Below, one piece after another: positions 36,296 through 47,964 of a stretch of 64,000 nucleotides of DNA. Origin of the DNA: CAZXEU01 sp965207385 (GTDB lineage Bacteria > Bacteroidota > Rhodothermia > Rhodothermales > Bin80); NCBI GenBank assembly GCA_965207385.1, contig CBDBLZ010000021.1:620001-684000 (forward strand), in the 5' to 3' direction. The notes under the pieces are model-generated. The model made no database searches. It worked only from the letters and a program-made list of their open reading frames with translations, and was not told the origin of the DNA. The stretch's first letter is position 1. The number at the start of each line of letters is the position of its first letter. The position numbers and the translations under genes are program-made.

Positions 36296-37735
36296 CTACG
36301 CGATAATTCCCTTCACCACAAAAGCCTCCTCTACCCCTGTTAGCTTTTGGTCCAGTCCCCGAAACTTGACAGTGAGTCGCTCATGGTCGATGCCTAGCTG
36401 ATGCAGAATTGTGGCGTTCAGGTCGCGGATGTGTACGGGATCCTCGAGTATGTTATAGGCGAAGTCATCGGTTAGTCCATACTCGATCCCCGGCTTTATG
36501 CCGCCGCCCGCAAGCCACAGCGTGAAGCAGCGACCATGGTGATCGCGGCCGGCGCTTGGATGTCCCAGCTCACCCTGGCTGTATATGGTACGACCGAATT
36601 CCCCTCCCCAGATGACGAGCGTCTCCTCCAGCAAACCGCGTCGCTTCAAGTCCTTGACCAGGGCAGCCGATGCCTGATCCACATCCAGGCACTGCGAAGG
36701 CAATTGCTGCCTGAGCGCGATGTGCTGGTCCCATCCCCGATGGAAGAGTTGCACGAATCGCACGCCCCTTTCCGTCATTCGCCGCGCGAGCAGGCAATTT
36801 GCGCTGTAACTGCCAGGCTTGCGGGAGTCCGGGCCATAGAGTTCGAATACTTCCTCCGGCTCATCAGACAAATCCATCAGATCCGGAACCGCAGTCTGCA
36901 TGCGGAAGGCCATTTCATAGGCTTCGACCCGGGCAAGGGTCTCGGGATCACCCACCGCTTCGGCTTCGCGGCGGTTGAGAACGGCCAGATCGTCCAGCAT
37001 GCGCCTTCTTTGCGCACGAGTCACGCCCGGTGGATCGGAGAGGTAAAGCACCGGGTTCACCCCCGGTCGCAGTAGCACGCCCTGATGGCTACTGGGCAGG
37101 TACCCGCTGCCCCAAAGCCGCGCATAAATGGGCTGTCCGGGATTTTTCCCGGATCCTTGGGACAGCAGAACCATGTAGGCGGGGAGGTTCTCGTTTTCGC
37201 TGCCAAGTCCATAGCTCAGCCAGGCACCTAGGCTGGCATGTCCGATTTGCTGTGATCCGGTGTTAATGAACGTGATGGCAGGATCATGATTGATGGCCTC
37301 CGTATGCATCGACTTGATGATGCAAATGTCATTTGCAATAGACTGAATATGTGGCAGCAGGTCGCTTATCCATGTGCCGTGGTGGCCGCAGCGGCGCATG
37401 GGCCACATGGGAGATACTACCGGGAAGGAATTCTGCCGTGAGGTCATGCCGGTAAGCCGTTGGCCACCGCGTATGGAGTCCGGCAACTCAGTGGAATGCA
37501 AATCTGTCTGGGCGGGCTTGTAGTCGAAGAGGTCGACGTGCGAAGGACCACCTGACTGGAAGAGGTAGATTACCCGCTTTGCTTTTGGCAGAAAGTGAAG
37601 CGGGCTGCGCCCGCCGGTCCCCGTCAGATCCGGGAACAACAGGCTGGCCAGGCCGAGCCGCCCGATTCCCCTTGCTGTCTTGCCAAGGAAAGTACGGCGT
37701 GTGATAGCACGTTCGAAATCGAGGACCGGATGCAT
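36296..37735 (-). CDS. DUF1501 protein (Tat-exported, sulfatase-like)
   Basis: A 479-residue protein with a twin-arginine signal (RRTFLGKTA) and the DUF1501 fold, related to alkaline phosphatase/sulfatases: VIYLFQSGGPSHVDLFDYKP, SMHTEAINHDPA, HASLGAWLSYGLG, the RFVQLFHRGWDQH segment, IWGGEFGRT and DHHGRCFTLWLAGGGIKPG. Its partner DUF1549/DUF1553 gene is immediately upstream (1 base between). This pair is widespread in Planctomycetota and Rhodothermota and is linked to degradation of complex sugars, without a demonstrated reaction. It lies between the two peptide cassettes on the opposite strand. Confidence 0.92.
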   Translation of the reverse strand: MHPVLDFERAITRRTFLGKTARGIGRLGLASLLFPDLTGTGGRSPLHFLPKAKRVIYLFQSGGPSHVDLFDYKPAQTDLHSTELPDSIRGGQRLTGMTSRQNSFPVVSPMWPMRRCGHHGTWISDLLPHIQSIANDICIIKSMHTEAINHDPAITFINTGSQQIGHASLGAWLSYGLGSENENLPAYMVLLSQGSGKNPGQPIYARLWGSGYLPSSHQGVLLRPGVNPVLYLSDPPGVTRAQRRRMLDDLAVLNRREAEAVGDPETLARVEAYEMAFRMQTAVPDLMDLSDEPEEVFELYGPDSRKPGSYSANCLLARRMTERGVRFVQLFHRGWDQHIALRQQLPSQCLDVDQASAALVKDLKRRGLLEETLVIWGGEFGRTIYSQGELGHPSAGRDHHGRCFTLWLAGGGIKPGIEYGLTDDFAYNILEDPVHIRDLNATILHQLGIDHERLTVKFRGLDQKLTGVEEAFVVKGIIA

Positions 37736-37736
37736 G

Positions 37737-40829
<3,093 letters not shown>

Positions 40830-41787
40830 GTAGCTTGGCCGCTTTGACGTGATCGATTCCAGCTCCAACTCCAGCATACAAGGTAGAGGATAAGCCAATT
40901 ACGAACTCGCCCAAGTCGAATGCCTGAGATGAACCCAACCGCTACTTCCACTATCGTAGACAACTTGGAATCGATTGGCACGATTAAGCAGACTTGGCCT
41001 TAGGACCGCAGTGGATGTCACGGCGTGGCCTTGGCGAAGAGGTCCCTTGAACAGCCGTAAGAAGATTGGCAGTAGCAAATTGGCCGGCACGATAGCTCAC
41101 TTGATAGTTCGCGGCCATAGGCGCGGGACGGGGGCCCACCAATCTTATTGGCAGATGCGGGACCAACAAACCACCGTGGCAACCGCGGACCCAAGGCGCG
41201 CTGTGGGCCCTTAGGATCACTGTGTCCGCGGCGATCGCCAGACTGACACGGGATTCACGGAGTGGCACACGGAAAAAGGACCGGTGGAACTAGGGTTGGG
41301 ACGGACGAGCGGATAGACCAGATTAAACTCGGTAGAAGGTTAGGATTCGATCCGACTGGAAGCCTTGTCGGTGCTGCAGCACAGTGCAACCGGCATCCCG
41401 CAAGGGGCTGGCGGGCCAATAGGGTAGTAGATGGCACCGTACTACCGAAGCCATTGGGTAATGCCTACCGAGGAAAGCAGCCTTGAGCTGAGCGCTGTGT
41501 GGACGGACGTAAATCGATGTCCGGGACGTAAGCGGTACTGTAATCGCTATACTTTACCAGATCTAAAATGTCCATTTATGGTTCTCCGAGTAGTCCAATA
41601 ATGGCGTGCCCTCTCTAAGGGCCCGTCCCGGCTGCTGCCAACCATATCGACGTGGCCTCGAACGATTCCCGTCAGCCTACGTCTTCATCCATTCTTAACT
41701 CGCAAGCACTCGAACATTACTTGTCGCCCATTATGACATTCTCTCTACTTCGTCCGCTACTTACTCGTACATGTCAACTAAATCTCT
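40830..41787. other. Large spacer upstream of cassette B
   Basis: A 958-base stretch without supported gene between the PSD1 gene (divergent) and the cassette B peptides. Translations are short and stop-broken with no motif. The last 250 bases (about 41540-41787) are pyrimidine-rich and AT-richer, likely the leader of cassette B. No terminal repeats, transposase or tRNA were recognised. Confidence 0.5.
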
Positions 41788-42066
41788 ATGACCATGCATG
41801 CCCATAGCCGTTCAATCAGTCGGACCTTTCTCGCTCTAGCGTCGGCCGCTACTTTCATTGTGCTGGCCCTTTCATTTCCCGACGGCCAAGTAGCGCAAGC
41901 GAGAGACCCAGTGTGCAATGGAACTTGCGGCGCGCATTGCGATCTAGGCCCGGATTACTACTGCCACACGCTCTATTGTTGCGATAGGAGCCAACTTCCG
42001 TGCTCCGAAGGAGATGTGGAACCCTTCACCTGCTATGGCGACACCGACATTATGGTCACGCCCTAA
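41788..42066 (+). CDS. Cys-rich secreted peptide B1
   Basis: A 92-residue precursor with a Sec-type signal (FLALASAATFIVLALSF) and an AQA-type cleavage region near residue 38. The mature part of about 53 residues has eight cysteines in C-x3-C-x3-C-x7-C-x4-CC-x6-C-x9-C spacing, and ends with a CYGD stretch plus a short tail. The even count suggests four disulfides or a metal site. No known family. ATG-ACC-ATG at the start parallels the peptide of cassette A. Gene B2 begins 21 bases later. Confidence 0.75.
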   Translation: MTMHAHSRSISRTFLALASAATFIVLALSFPDGQVAQARDPVCNGTCGAHCDLGPDYYCHTLYCCDRSQLPCSEGDVEPFTCYGDTDIMVTP

Positions 42067-42087
42067 CACTAAACAAACGGTGCCTTC

Positions 42088-42357
42088 ATGATCAAGAAAA
42101 GGATTTCTCGCTTACTCGTGTCGGTCCTCCTGACAGGGCTATTCTTAAGTCTAACGTTGGCTTCCTCTACCGCAGGCAAAGTCCCAGTCCCTGACTGCGG
42201 AGCTGATGCGATGCGCCGTTGTATCGCAGCAGGATGCGGGGGCGATGAGGTGGTGCTATGCGGTTCCACGACGTGTCTGGAATGTGTCGATTTTGCGGGT
42301 CTTTTTAATTTGGGTTGCTGGCTCAAGGACTTCTACTGTTACGGGGACTATCCATGA
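42088..42357 (+). CDS. Cys-rich secreted peptide B2
   Basis: An 89-residue precursor with a signal peptide (LLVSVLLTGLFLSLTLASS) and a mature part of about 59 residues. Eight cysteines, C-x7-C-x4-C-x7-C-x4-C-x2-C-x10-C-x6-C, with the same CYGD ending as peptide B1 although the rest is different. No known family. Its stop overlaps the propeller start in an ATGA, so translation is probably coupled. Confidence 0.75.
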   Translation: MIKKRISRLLVSVLLTGLFLSLTLASSTAGKVPVPDCGADAMRRCIAAGCGGDEVVLCGSTTCLECVDFAGLFNLGCWLKDFYCYGDYP

Positions 42358-43370
42358 TCCGAACTCTGTCCTTCTTCTTGTGCCTGTCTTTGGTGTCGTG
42401 CCGCGCCACGCCAGCGGGACAAGATGGTACACGGCTCTTTGCCAAATTGTTGCTGTCGCCGGTCACGGAACAAGAAGCACAAGAACGGGAGTGGCGCGAT
42501 GTTTCTCTCCGCCAGGTATTCAGCTTGCCAAGGTCACCGGATGTGTTGCTGTTTAACCCGGGAGAGATTACAGTTGATGCCGCAGGAAATATTTTCGTGA
42601 CAGATCACGCTGTGTTCAAGGTCTTGGCTTTTGATCAGGACGGCCACTATATCAGATCGTATGGAGAGGGAGAAGGAGAAGGGCCTGGTGAGTTGAGATC
42701 CGTAATGAATACTGGATTAATCGGCGACACCACGCTTTTTGCCGTAGACTACGCTTCTAGGAAGATCTCATACTTCTCCAAAGATTCAGGAGCCTTTATT
42801 GAATCTCGTACGATCACCGGAGTGCCCATTAGGCACACTGTTAGTACCGAAGGTGTCGCGTATACGCTGGTCGGTCGTACCGACTCGCTATTCCGATCCG
42901 AGAGTGGATCAGATGTGATCCAGTTCGGGGAATTGGTTGAGAATCAAATCTCACATGGCTTTAACCTGGCCTTAGGGTATATCGATACATACCGGGACAA
43001 GATGTTGCTCAGCCTAACCTACTTCCCAGTAATTGCGCAATACGAATCAGATGGGTCCCTCGTGTATGCGCGCACAACTCCGGACTATTTCGCGCAGTTT
43101 GACGAGCCGGAATGGGTGCGCACCGACTTTGCGGGAGCCATCGGTTTTCGTATTCAGGGCCAGGCGATTAACACTAGAAGCAGCGTGTACAACGATCAGC
43201 TTTTTGTGCATTCACGGAAAGCAGGTGCTATTGACGTGTTCGATGCCGAGACGGGTGACTACGGTTACTCCTTCCGGCTTCCACGAGATAGGAGTGCAGC
43301 GTATGTTATGAACAATCGTCTGTATCAAGCGGAAGATACAACCGTAGTTGTATACTCATTTAGCTTGTAA
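42354..43370 (+). CDS. Six-bladed beta-propeller lipoprotein (cassette B)
   Basis: A 338-residue lipoprotein with signal and lipobox FLCLSLVSC (mature Cys16). The rest is a six-bladed NHL-type propeller related to the cassette A protein: the phrases GEITVDAAGNIFVTDHAVFKVLAFDQDG, RSYGEGEGEGPGELRSV and DTTLFAVDYASRKI are the counterparts of its blades 1-3. It starts on the last bases of peptide gene B2 (ATGA) and ends 2 bases before the thioredoxin-fold gene, so the four genes form a tight operon. The role is unknown; a peptide receptor or scaffold is plausible but inferred. Confidence 0.84.
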   Translation: MIRTLSFFLCLSLVSCRATPAGQDGTRLFAKLLLSPVTEQEAQEREWRDVSLRQVFSLPRSPDVLLFNPGEITVDAAGNIFVTDHAVFKVLAFDQDGHYIRSYGEGEGEGPGELRSVMNTGLIGDTTLFAVDYASRKISYFSKDSGAFIESRTITGVPIRHTVSTEGVAYTLVGRTDSLFRSESGSDVIQFGELVENQISHGFNLALGYIDTYRDKMLLSLTYFPVIAQYESDGSLVYARTTPDYFAQFDEPEWVRTDFAGAIGFRIQGQAINTRSSVYNDQLFVHSRKAGAIDVFDAETGDYGYSFRLPRDRSAAYVMNNRLYQAEDTTVVVYSFSL

Positions 43371-43372
43371 CG

Positions 43373-43879
43373 GTGAGTAGACCCGCATCTCGGACGCCGT
43401 TGATAATGGAATGGGTCAGTTACGCTGTCCTATTGGTTACCATTGTCATGTTCGCTTGGACGGTTTTCGGACCGCCAGAACCCACACCGTATGTCGACGT
43501 TGGCGATAGCATTCAGGCCGTGAAAGGTATGGAAGGGGAGTGGCCGGGCGAAAGCCTGTTGTTGGTTTTGTCCCCGACGTGTTCTTTCTGCACGGGAAGC
43601 CTGCCGTTCTATAAGCAGTTGGTGGATCAGAGAGAGAGGGAGGTGAACATAATTGTTGCTATAGATACCAGTGCGTCTGCAACTTTGCAGCGGCGTCTAC
43701 TCGGGCAAGCAGGGGTAGCTCCGGATACGACGATCGTAATTCCTACGGTAGACGATAGGGTTGTGTATGTCCCAACAATTATTCACGTAGATCAAGGAGC
43801 GATGGCAAAGAGAGTGTGGGTTGGCCAGTTGAATGGCGAACAGGAAGAAGAAGTACTGTCGATTGTACGAATGAAGTAG
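43373..43879 (+). CDS. Membrane-tethered thioredoxin-fold protein with CSFC (cassette B)
   Basis: A 168-residue protein starting at GTG 43373, with one N-terminal transmembrane helix (VSYAVLLVTIVMFAWTVFG) and a periplasmic thioredoxin fold: LLLVLSPTCSFCTGSLPFYKQL gives the CxxC active site, NIIVAIDTS the second strand and YVPTIIHV the cis-Pro loop. Redox activity toward disulfides is likely. Unlike the cassette A protein it has both cysteines, suggesting that it can form or reduce the multiple disulfides of peptides B1 and B2. Confidence 0.8.
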   Translation: MSRPASRTPLIMEWVSYAVLLVTIVMFAWTVFGPPEPTPYVDVGDSIQAVKGMEGEWPGESLLLVLSPTCSFCTGSLPFYKQLVDQREREVNIIVAIDTSASATLQRRLLGQAGVAPDTTIVIPTVDDRVVYVPTIIHVDQGAMAKRVWVGQLNGEQEEEVLSIVRMK

Positions 43880-44206
43880 CGCAATTGCGGAGCAATGGTC
43901 GCAATACGTAAGGAAAACGGGCCGAGTACAGGGTGGAAATTCGCGCGATATAGCGGTTGAAGCCAGCCATACCATTTGCGGGGCCGGCCGGTCACTCGCG
44001 CGGGGGCACGGGTGGAGGATCAGCACCGGCGTAAATGGATAGGGCGACCGGCGACGTTTTGGACTTACGCCGGCGAGAGACTAGTAGTACGGGGACTCGA
44101 GGTCTGCTCTAAAGTGGATCGGCCGTTTGTTCGGTCAGTTCACAAGCGAGATGGTATGGGGGTACGCCATTGGGCGCATATTCTCTCTTCTGACCTGCTA
44201 GCCGAA
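43880..44206. other. Intergenic stretch after cassette B
   Basis: Between the thioredoxin-fold gene and the convergent gamma-glutamyltransferase. A 10-base palindrome CGCAATTGCG lies at 43880-43889 directly after the stop, too short for a terminator and with no T-run. No supported gene. Confidence 0.45.
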
Positions 44207-46048
44207 CTACCAGCCGATGCCGTAGTCCTCGCCATGGTGGCTGGCGCCGCCCCACATAGTGCCGTGTTCCCGGTCAAAATAGATGGCCGTGATGGGGCCC
44301 GAGGTTCGATCGCTGAACGTAAGCCTGTATCCCATTTCACGGAGGCTTCGACGCACCCAAGGTGGTGTGTCGTCCTGCAACAGGAGCCGACCCGGCTGCA
44401 CCTCATGCTGTCCGAAGGACCCGCGCATCTGAAAGCTGTTGATATTGGCTGCCTCGACGGCTTCCTGTACATTCATGCCGAATTCCACCACGTTCAGGAA
44501 AAACTGAACGAGATTCTGGTCTTGGCTGTCACCGCCCTGGACAGCAAATGACAGGTATGGCCGTCCGTCCTTGAGCGCCATGCCCGGCGTGAGTGTCGCG
44601 CGTGGCCGTTTGCCTGGTTCAGCGACGTTGTACGGGTTCTCCGCCGGATCTAGAACAAAACTCTGCATTCGCTGACTGAGACCGATTCCGGTACGGCCCG
44701 CTATGGTGGCCGGTATCCATCCCCCGCTCGGCGTGACCGAAACAACCCAGCCTTCAGCGTCTGCAGCCTGGATGGACGTCGTTCCCGCGTAGAAATCCTC
44801 CTGGTATGCCTCGTCAAATACGGAGGCGGAAGCGCTGTCGCCCCATTTCTCCAGGTAGTGCAAAAAGGGGTTCTCGCCACCCTGAAACGGGTAAGGGTCC
44901 CCAGGCTTGGCCGCCGCGTCGTTCTGCTCCCAATCGATACCCTTGATTCGCTCCTTCGCATACTCCTTGGAAAGCAGACCCCGGAGCGGCTCTTCCGGCG
45001 GGAAGTATGGATCCCCGTAATAGAAGTCACGGTCTGCGAAAGCGAGATTCATCACCTGGTACAGGGCATGGATATACCGGGCGCTGTTGTATCCCATAGC
45101 CTGCAGGTCAAAGGGTTCCAGCATGTTCAGGGCCTGCAGCATCACTGGACCCTGTACCCAATGCGTAAGCTTGTAGACTTCAATATCGTTGTAGGTGGTC
45201 GTTACGGGTTCTTCGATGTGGACTTGCCATTGGTCCAGATCTTCCATGGTCAGGAGGCCGCCCTGCTCTTGGGTGCCGCGGACGATCTCCTCTGCAATAT
45301 CTCCACGGTAGAATCGGTCGTATGCCGCGTAAATGGCTTCCTTGCGGCTCTTGCCTTCAGCAAGCGCCGCTTCCTCCGCCTCGATGAGTTGGCGCAGGGT
45401 ACGTGCGAGGTCAAGCTGCCTGAAAATCTCGCCGGGCTTCGGGGCCTCGTATTCCTCGCCAAAGTGCGGCAGCAGGACAGCGCGCGAGTACGGCCACTCC
45501 TTTATCCTTTCCTTGTTCTGCTCAATGCTGCGCGAGGCTTCCGCCTCAATGGGATACCCTTCTGCCATCTGCAGAGACGGTTCAAGCACGTCCTTGAGAC
45601 TGAGCGTGCCAAATTCCGCAAGCATCACCATGAGAGCCCCCGGCGTACCGGGTGTCACGGCAGCCAACGGGCCGAATTCGGGCGGGTACCGGAGACCTTG
45701 CTCCGCGAAAAATGCGGCGGTAGCCCCGGTCGGCGCCACACCAAGACCGTTGATTCCGATTACCCTGTTCTCGCCGGGATGGTAGATCAATGCCTGCGTT
45801 TCCCCGCCCCAACTGAGCACATCCCACATGGTGGACGTGGCGCCGAGCATGGCGCAGGCGGCGTCGACCGCGTTGCCGCCCTTGGCGAACATGAGTGCGC
45901 CTGCGGTGGCGCCGAGCGGCTTGCCCGTTATCGCTACCCAGTGCTTGGCATGCAATACAGGCTTAGCGGTCTGCTGCGCCCGCGACGGCGCCGCAAGAGC
46001 AATCGCCAGGCCGAGCAGAACGGCGGGTGTAATCTTAAGTGGCGGCAT
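44207..46048 (-). CDS. ggt: Gamma-glutamyltransferase
   Basis: Exported N-terminal-nucleophile hydrolase (613 residues) that transfers or hydrolyses the gamma-glutamyl group of glutathione-type compounds. Signal peptide: LLGLAIALAAPSRAQ. The autocatalytic cleavage site is at T423-T424 in YAGTTSIQAAD, the start of the small subunit, although the usual His after TT is replaced by Ser. Other family features: GGNAVDAACA, the AVTPGTPGAL loop, the GYNSARYIHALYQVMNLAFADRD segment, and a C-terminal SFQMRGS/GGASHHGEDY. In bacteria lacking glutathione but using bacillithiol, the substrate is not obvious. Confidence 0.93.
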   Translation of the reverse strand: MPPLKITPAVLLGLAIALAAPSRAQQTAKPVLHAKHWVAITGKPLGATAGALMFAKGGNAVDAACAMLGATSTMWDVLSWGGETQALIYHPGENRVIGINGLGVAPTGATAAFFAEQGLRYPPEFGPLAAVTPGTPGALMVMLAEFGTLSLKDVLEPSLQMAEGYPIEAEASRSIEQNKERIKEWPYSRAVLLPHFGEEYEAPKPGEIFRQLDLARTLRQLIEAEEAALAEGKSRKEAIYAAYDRFYRGDIAEEIVRGTQEQGGLLTMEDLDQWQVHIEEPVTTTYNDIEVYKLTHWVQGPVMLQALNMLEPFDLQAMGYNSARYIHALYQVMNLAFADRDFYYGDPYFPPEEPLRGLLSKEYAKERIKGIDWEQNDAAAKPGDPYPFQGGENPFLHYLEKWGDSASASVFDEAYQEDFYAGTTSIQAADAEGWVVSVTPSGGWIPATIAGRTGIGLSQRMQSFVLDPAENPYNVAEPGKRPRATLTPGMALKDGRPYLSFAVQGGDSQDQNLVQFFLNVVEFGMNVQEAVEAANINSFQMRGSFGQHEVQPGRLLLQDDTPPWVRRSLREMGYRLTFSDRTSGPITAIYFDREHGTMWGGASHHGEDYGIGW

Positions 46049-46089
46049 GGATTAATTCGTGCTTTACACGGTGTTCAACGAGTAAGTCC

Positions 46090-47343
46090 TCACAGCGTGC
46101 GACGCAGGGCATCACTGCTGTCCAGATCTTCCAGTATGTGACCCATCCGGTCCCGTTTGGTCTGCAGATAGGACCGGTTGCATTTGTTTGCGGGCATTTC
46201 AATCGGGACCCGTTCAACGATCTCAAGTCCGTAACCGTGCAGTCCTATGCGCTTGGTTGGATTGTTGGTCATCAATCGCAGTTTCCTGATTCCCAGAGAG
46301 CGCAGTATCTGACAGCCAATGCCGTAGTCGCGGTGGTCCATGCGGAATCCCAGGGCTTCGTTGGCCTCGACGGTATCCAGGCCTTTCTCCTGCAGTTCGT
46401 AGGCCCGAAGCTTGTTAAGCAGCCCGATTCCCCGTCCTTCCTGCTTCATGTAGAGCACCACGCCCTGGCCATTATTGCTCACGCTTTCCATGGCGGTCCG
46501 GAGCTGCTCCCCGCAGTCGCATCGCTGGGATCCAAAGATATCTCCGGTGACGCATTGGGAGTGAACGCGCGTGAGGACGGGCTCCTCCTCGGTCCACGTG
46601 CCCTTGTAAAGGGCAAGGTGCACTTCACCGGCCAGACTGTCTTCGAAAGCGGCCAGGCTGAACTCGCCATACCGGGTGGGAAGCGTTACGTCGGCAACCT
46701 GCCGGATGAGCGTTTCATGCTGCATCCGGTAAGCGATGAGGTCGCTGATGGTGATGATGCGCATGTCGAAGCGCCGAGCGATCTTCATCAGCTCGGGCAC
46801 GCGGGCCATGCTGCCATCCTCATTGAGAATTTCAACGAGAACACCTACGGACTTCAGCCCGGCAAGTGTTGCCAGGTCAACCGCAGCTTCCGTGTGGCCG
46901 GCCCGGCGAAGGGTACCGCCGCGCTGGGCCCTGAGGGGAAATACGTGCCCCGGGCGTGCAAAGTCCTCCGGGGCCGAAGCGGCGTCGGCCAGAGCCCGTA
47001 TGGTCCGGGCACGATCGGCAGCACTGATGCCGGTCGTCGTGTTCCGCCGGTAGTCCACCGAGACTGTGAACGCCGTGTTGTAGAGTCCAGTGTTAGCTTC
47101 AACCATCATTTCAAGACCAAGCGAATCCGTTCTTTCCTTGGTCATCGGGACGCAAATGAGTCCCCGGCCGAAGGTTGCCATGAAATTGACCAGGTCGGCT
47201 GTGATGGTCTCGGCCGCTCCAATGAAGTCGCCTTCGTTTTCACGGTCCTCGTCGTCGGTTACGACGACCAGGCGGCCGCTGCGGATTTCGGCCACGGCAT
47301 CTTCGACCGAATCGAAGCGGAAGGATGGGTGACCGGAATCCAT
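46090..47343 (-). CDS. ribBA: Bifunctional DHBP synthase/GTP cyclohydrolase II
   Basis: Two riboflavin-pathway activities in one 417-residue protein. The N-terminal RibB part (about 1-205) forms 3,4-dihydroxy-2-butanone 4-phosphate and has VTDDEDRENEGDF and a GHVFPLRAQ-like segment. The C-terminal RibA part (about 210-417) opens GTP and has SQCVTGDIFGSQRCDCGEQL with the three zinc cysteines and the EGRGIGLLNKL segment. ATG 47343 is used; a GTG at 47364 would add seven residues. The gene is 31 bases after yajC on the same strand. Confidence 0.96.
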   Translation of the reverse strand: MDSGHPSFRFDSVEDAVAEIRSGRLVVVTDDEDRENEGDFIGAAETITADLVNFMATFGRGLICVPMTKERTDSLGLEMMVEANTGLYNTAFTVSVDYRRNTTTGISAADRARTIRALADAASAPEDFARPGHVFPLRAQRGGTLRRAGHTEAAVDLATLAGLKSVGVLVEILNEDGSMARVPELMKIARRFDMRIITISDLIAYRMQHETLIRQVADVTLPTRYGEFSLAAFEDSLAGEVHLALYKGTWTEEEPVLTRVHSQCVTGDIFGSQRCDCGEQLRTAMESVSNNGQGVVLYMKQEGRGIGLLNKLRAYELQEKGLDTVEANEALGFRMDHRDYGIGCQILRSLGIRKLRLMTNNPTKRIGLHGYGLEIVERVPIEMPANKCNRSYLQTKRDRMGHILEDLDSSDALRRTL

Positions 47344-47374
47344 GCTCCCGGGATTGTGCGGCACCGGTAGGGTG

Positions 47375-47686
47375 TTACTTCGGCGTCACGTTGGCGATGG
47401 CGCTCTTCTCGACGCGAAGCTTTACGTTGGTGGCAACTTCCATGAGCACACTTGCATCGTCAACCTTGGTCACGATGCCGTGGATGCCACCTGCGGTTAC
47501 AACCTTGTCGTCCTTGCGCACCGCTGCGATCATAGCCTTGCGCTTGTCCTCGCGTTTCTTTTGCGGGCGTATGATGAAAAGGTAGAAGACAATGAAGATG
47601 AGTACTAGCGGAACCAGCATTCCGAAAGGGCCAAAGGTTCCACCTTCAGCTTGCTGTGCCGCCGCCATTACGGGCAATAGTTTCAT
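47375..47686 (-). CDS. yajC: Preprotein translocase subunit YajC
   Basis: A 103-residue accessory component of the Sec translocon (SecDF-YajC) with a single membrane helix FGMLVPLVLIFIVFYLFIIRPQKK and the conserved cytoplasmic beta region DKVVTAGGIHGIVTKVDD. Length typical for the family. The SRP RNA gene is 138 bases upstream on the same strand; ribBA follows 31 bases downstream. Confidence 0.95.
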   Translation of the reverse strand: MKLLPVMAAAQQAEGGTFGPFGMLVPLVLIFIVFYLFIIRPQKKREDKRKAMIAAVRKDDKVVTAGGIHGIVTKVDDASVLMEVATNVKLRVEKSAIANVTPK

Positions 47687-47824
47687 GAGAATAGGTCAGG
47701 CTTTTCGGCTGGCATGGAAAATACGATCAGACCGCCTTAGGCGCAGCTACGGGAGAATTGGGTAACAGCAGCTGAAAGGGCCAAGTGTGTCGGGTACTTG
47801 GAGAAACGTGGCCAAAATAAAGAA

Positions 47825-47921
47825 GGGCAAGCTCCCCGCATCGCGTCGCTGCAACCTCCTACCGCTGCTGCCTTCCGGCCCTGACGGGGTTCAGAGGGAG
47901 CTGACCGCACGGGACTTACCC
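47825..47921 (-). ncRNA. ffs: Signal recognition particle RNA (small, 4.5S type)
   Basis: On the minus strand, the core GTCAGGGCCGGAAGGCAGCA is the diagnostic SRP hairpin with the GGAA-type tetraloop and symmetric internal loops bound by Ffh. The ends of the 97-base segment pair (GGGTAAGTCCCG with CGGGGAGCTTGCCC), closing a long hairpin. Right after its 3' end comes TTCTTTATTTT, a likely terminator tail. The size matches the bacterial small form lacking the Alu domain. Ends estimated from pairing. Confidence 0.9.
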
Positions 47922-47964
47922 TTCTTTTCACATCAACAGGGACCACTTGGGGCAGTTCCCGGAG

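Noticed and set aside
44858..46141. A 427-codon frame antisense to gamma-glutamyltransferase
   Set aside because: The opposite strand encodes a full enzyme with catalytic motifs; the antisense translation has no family motif and overlaps the same codons.
46039..47370. A 443-codon frame antisense to ribBA
   Set aside because: It mirrors the ribBA reading frame; the zinc and substrate motifs belong to the minus strand.
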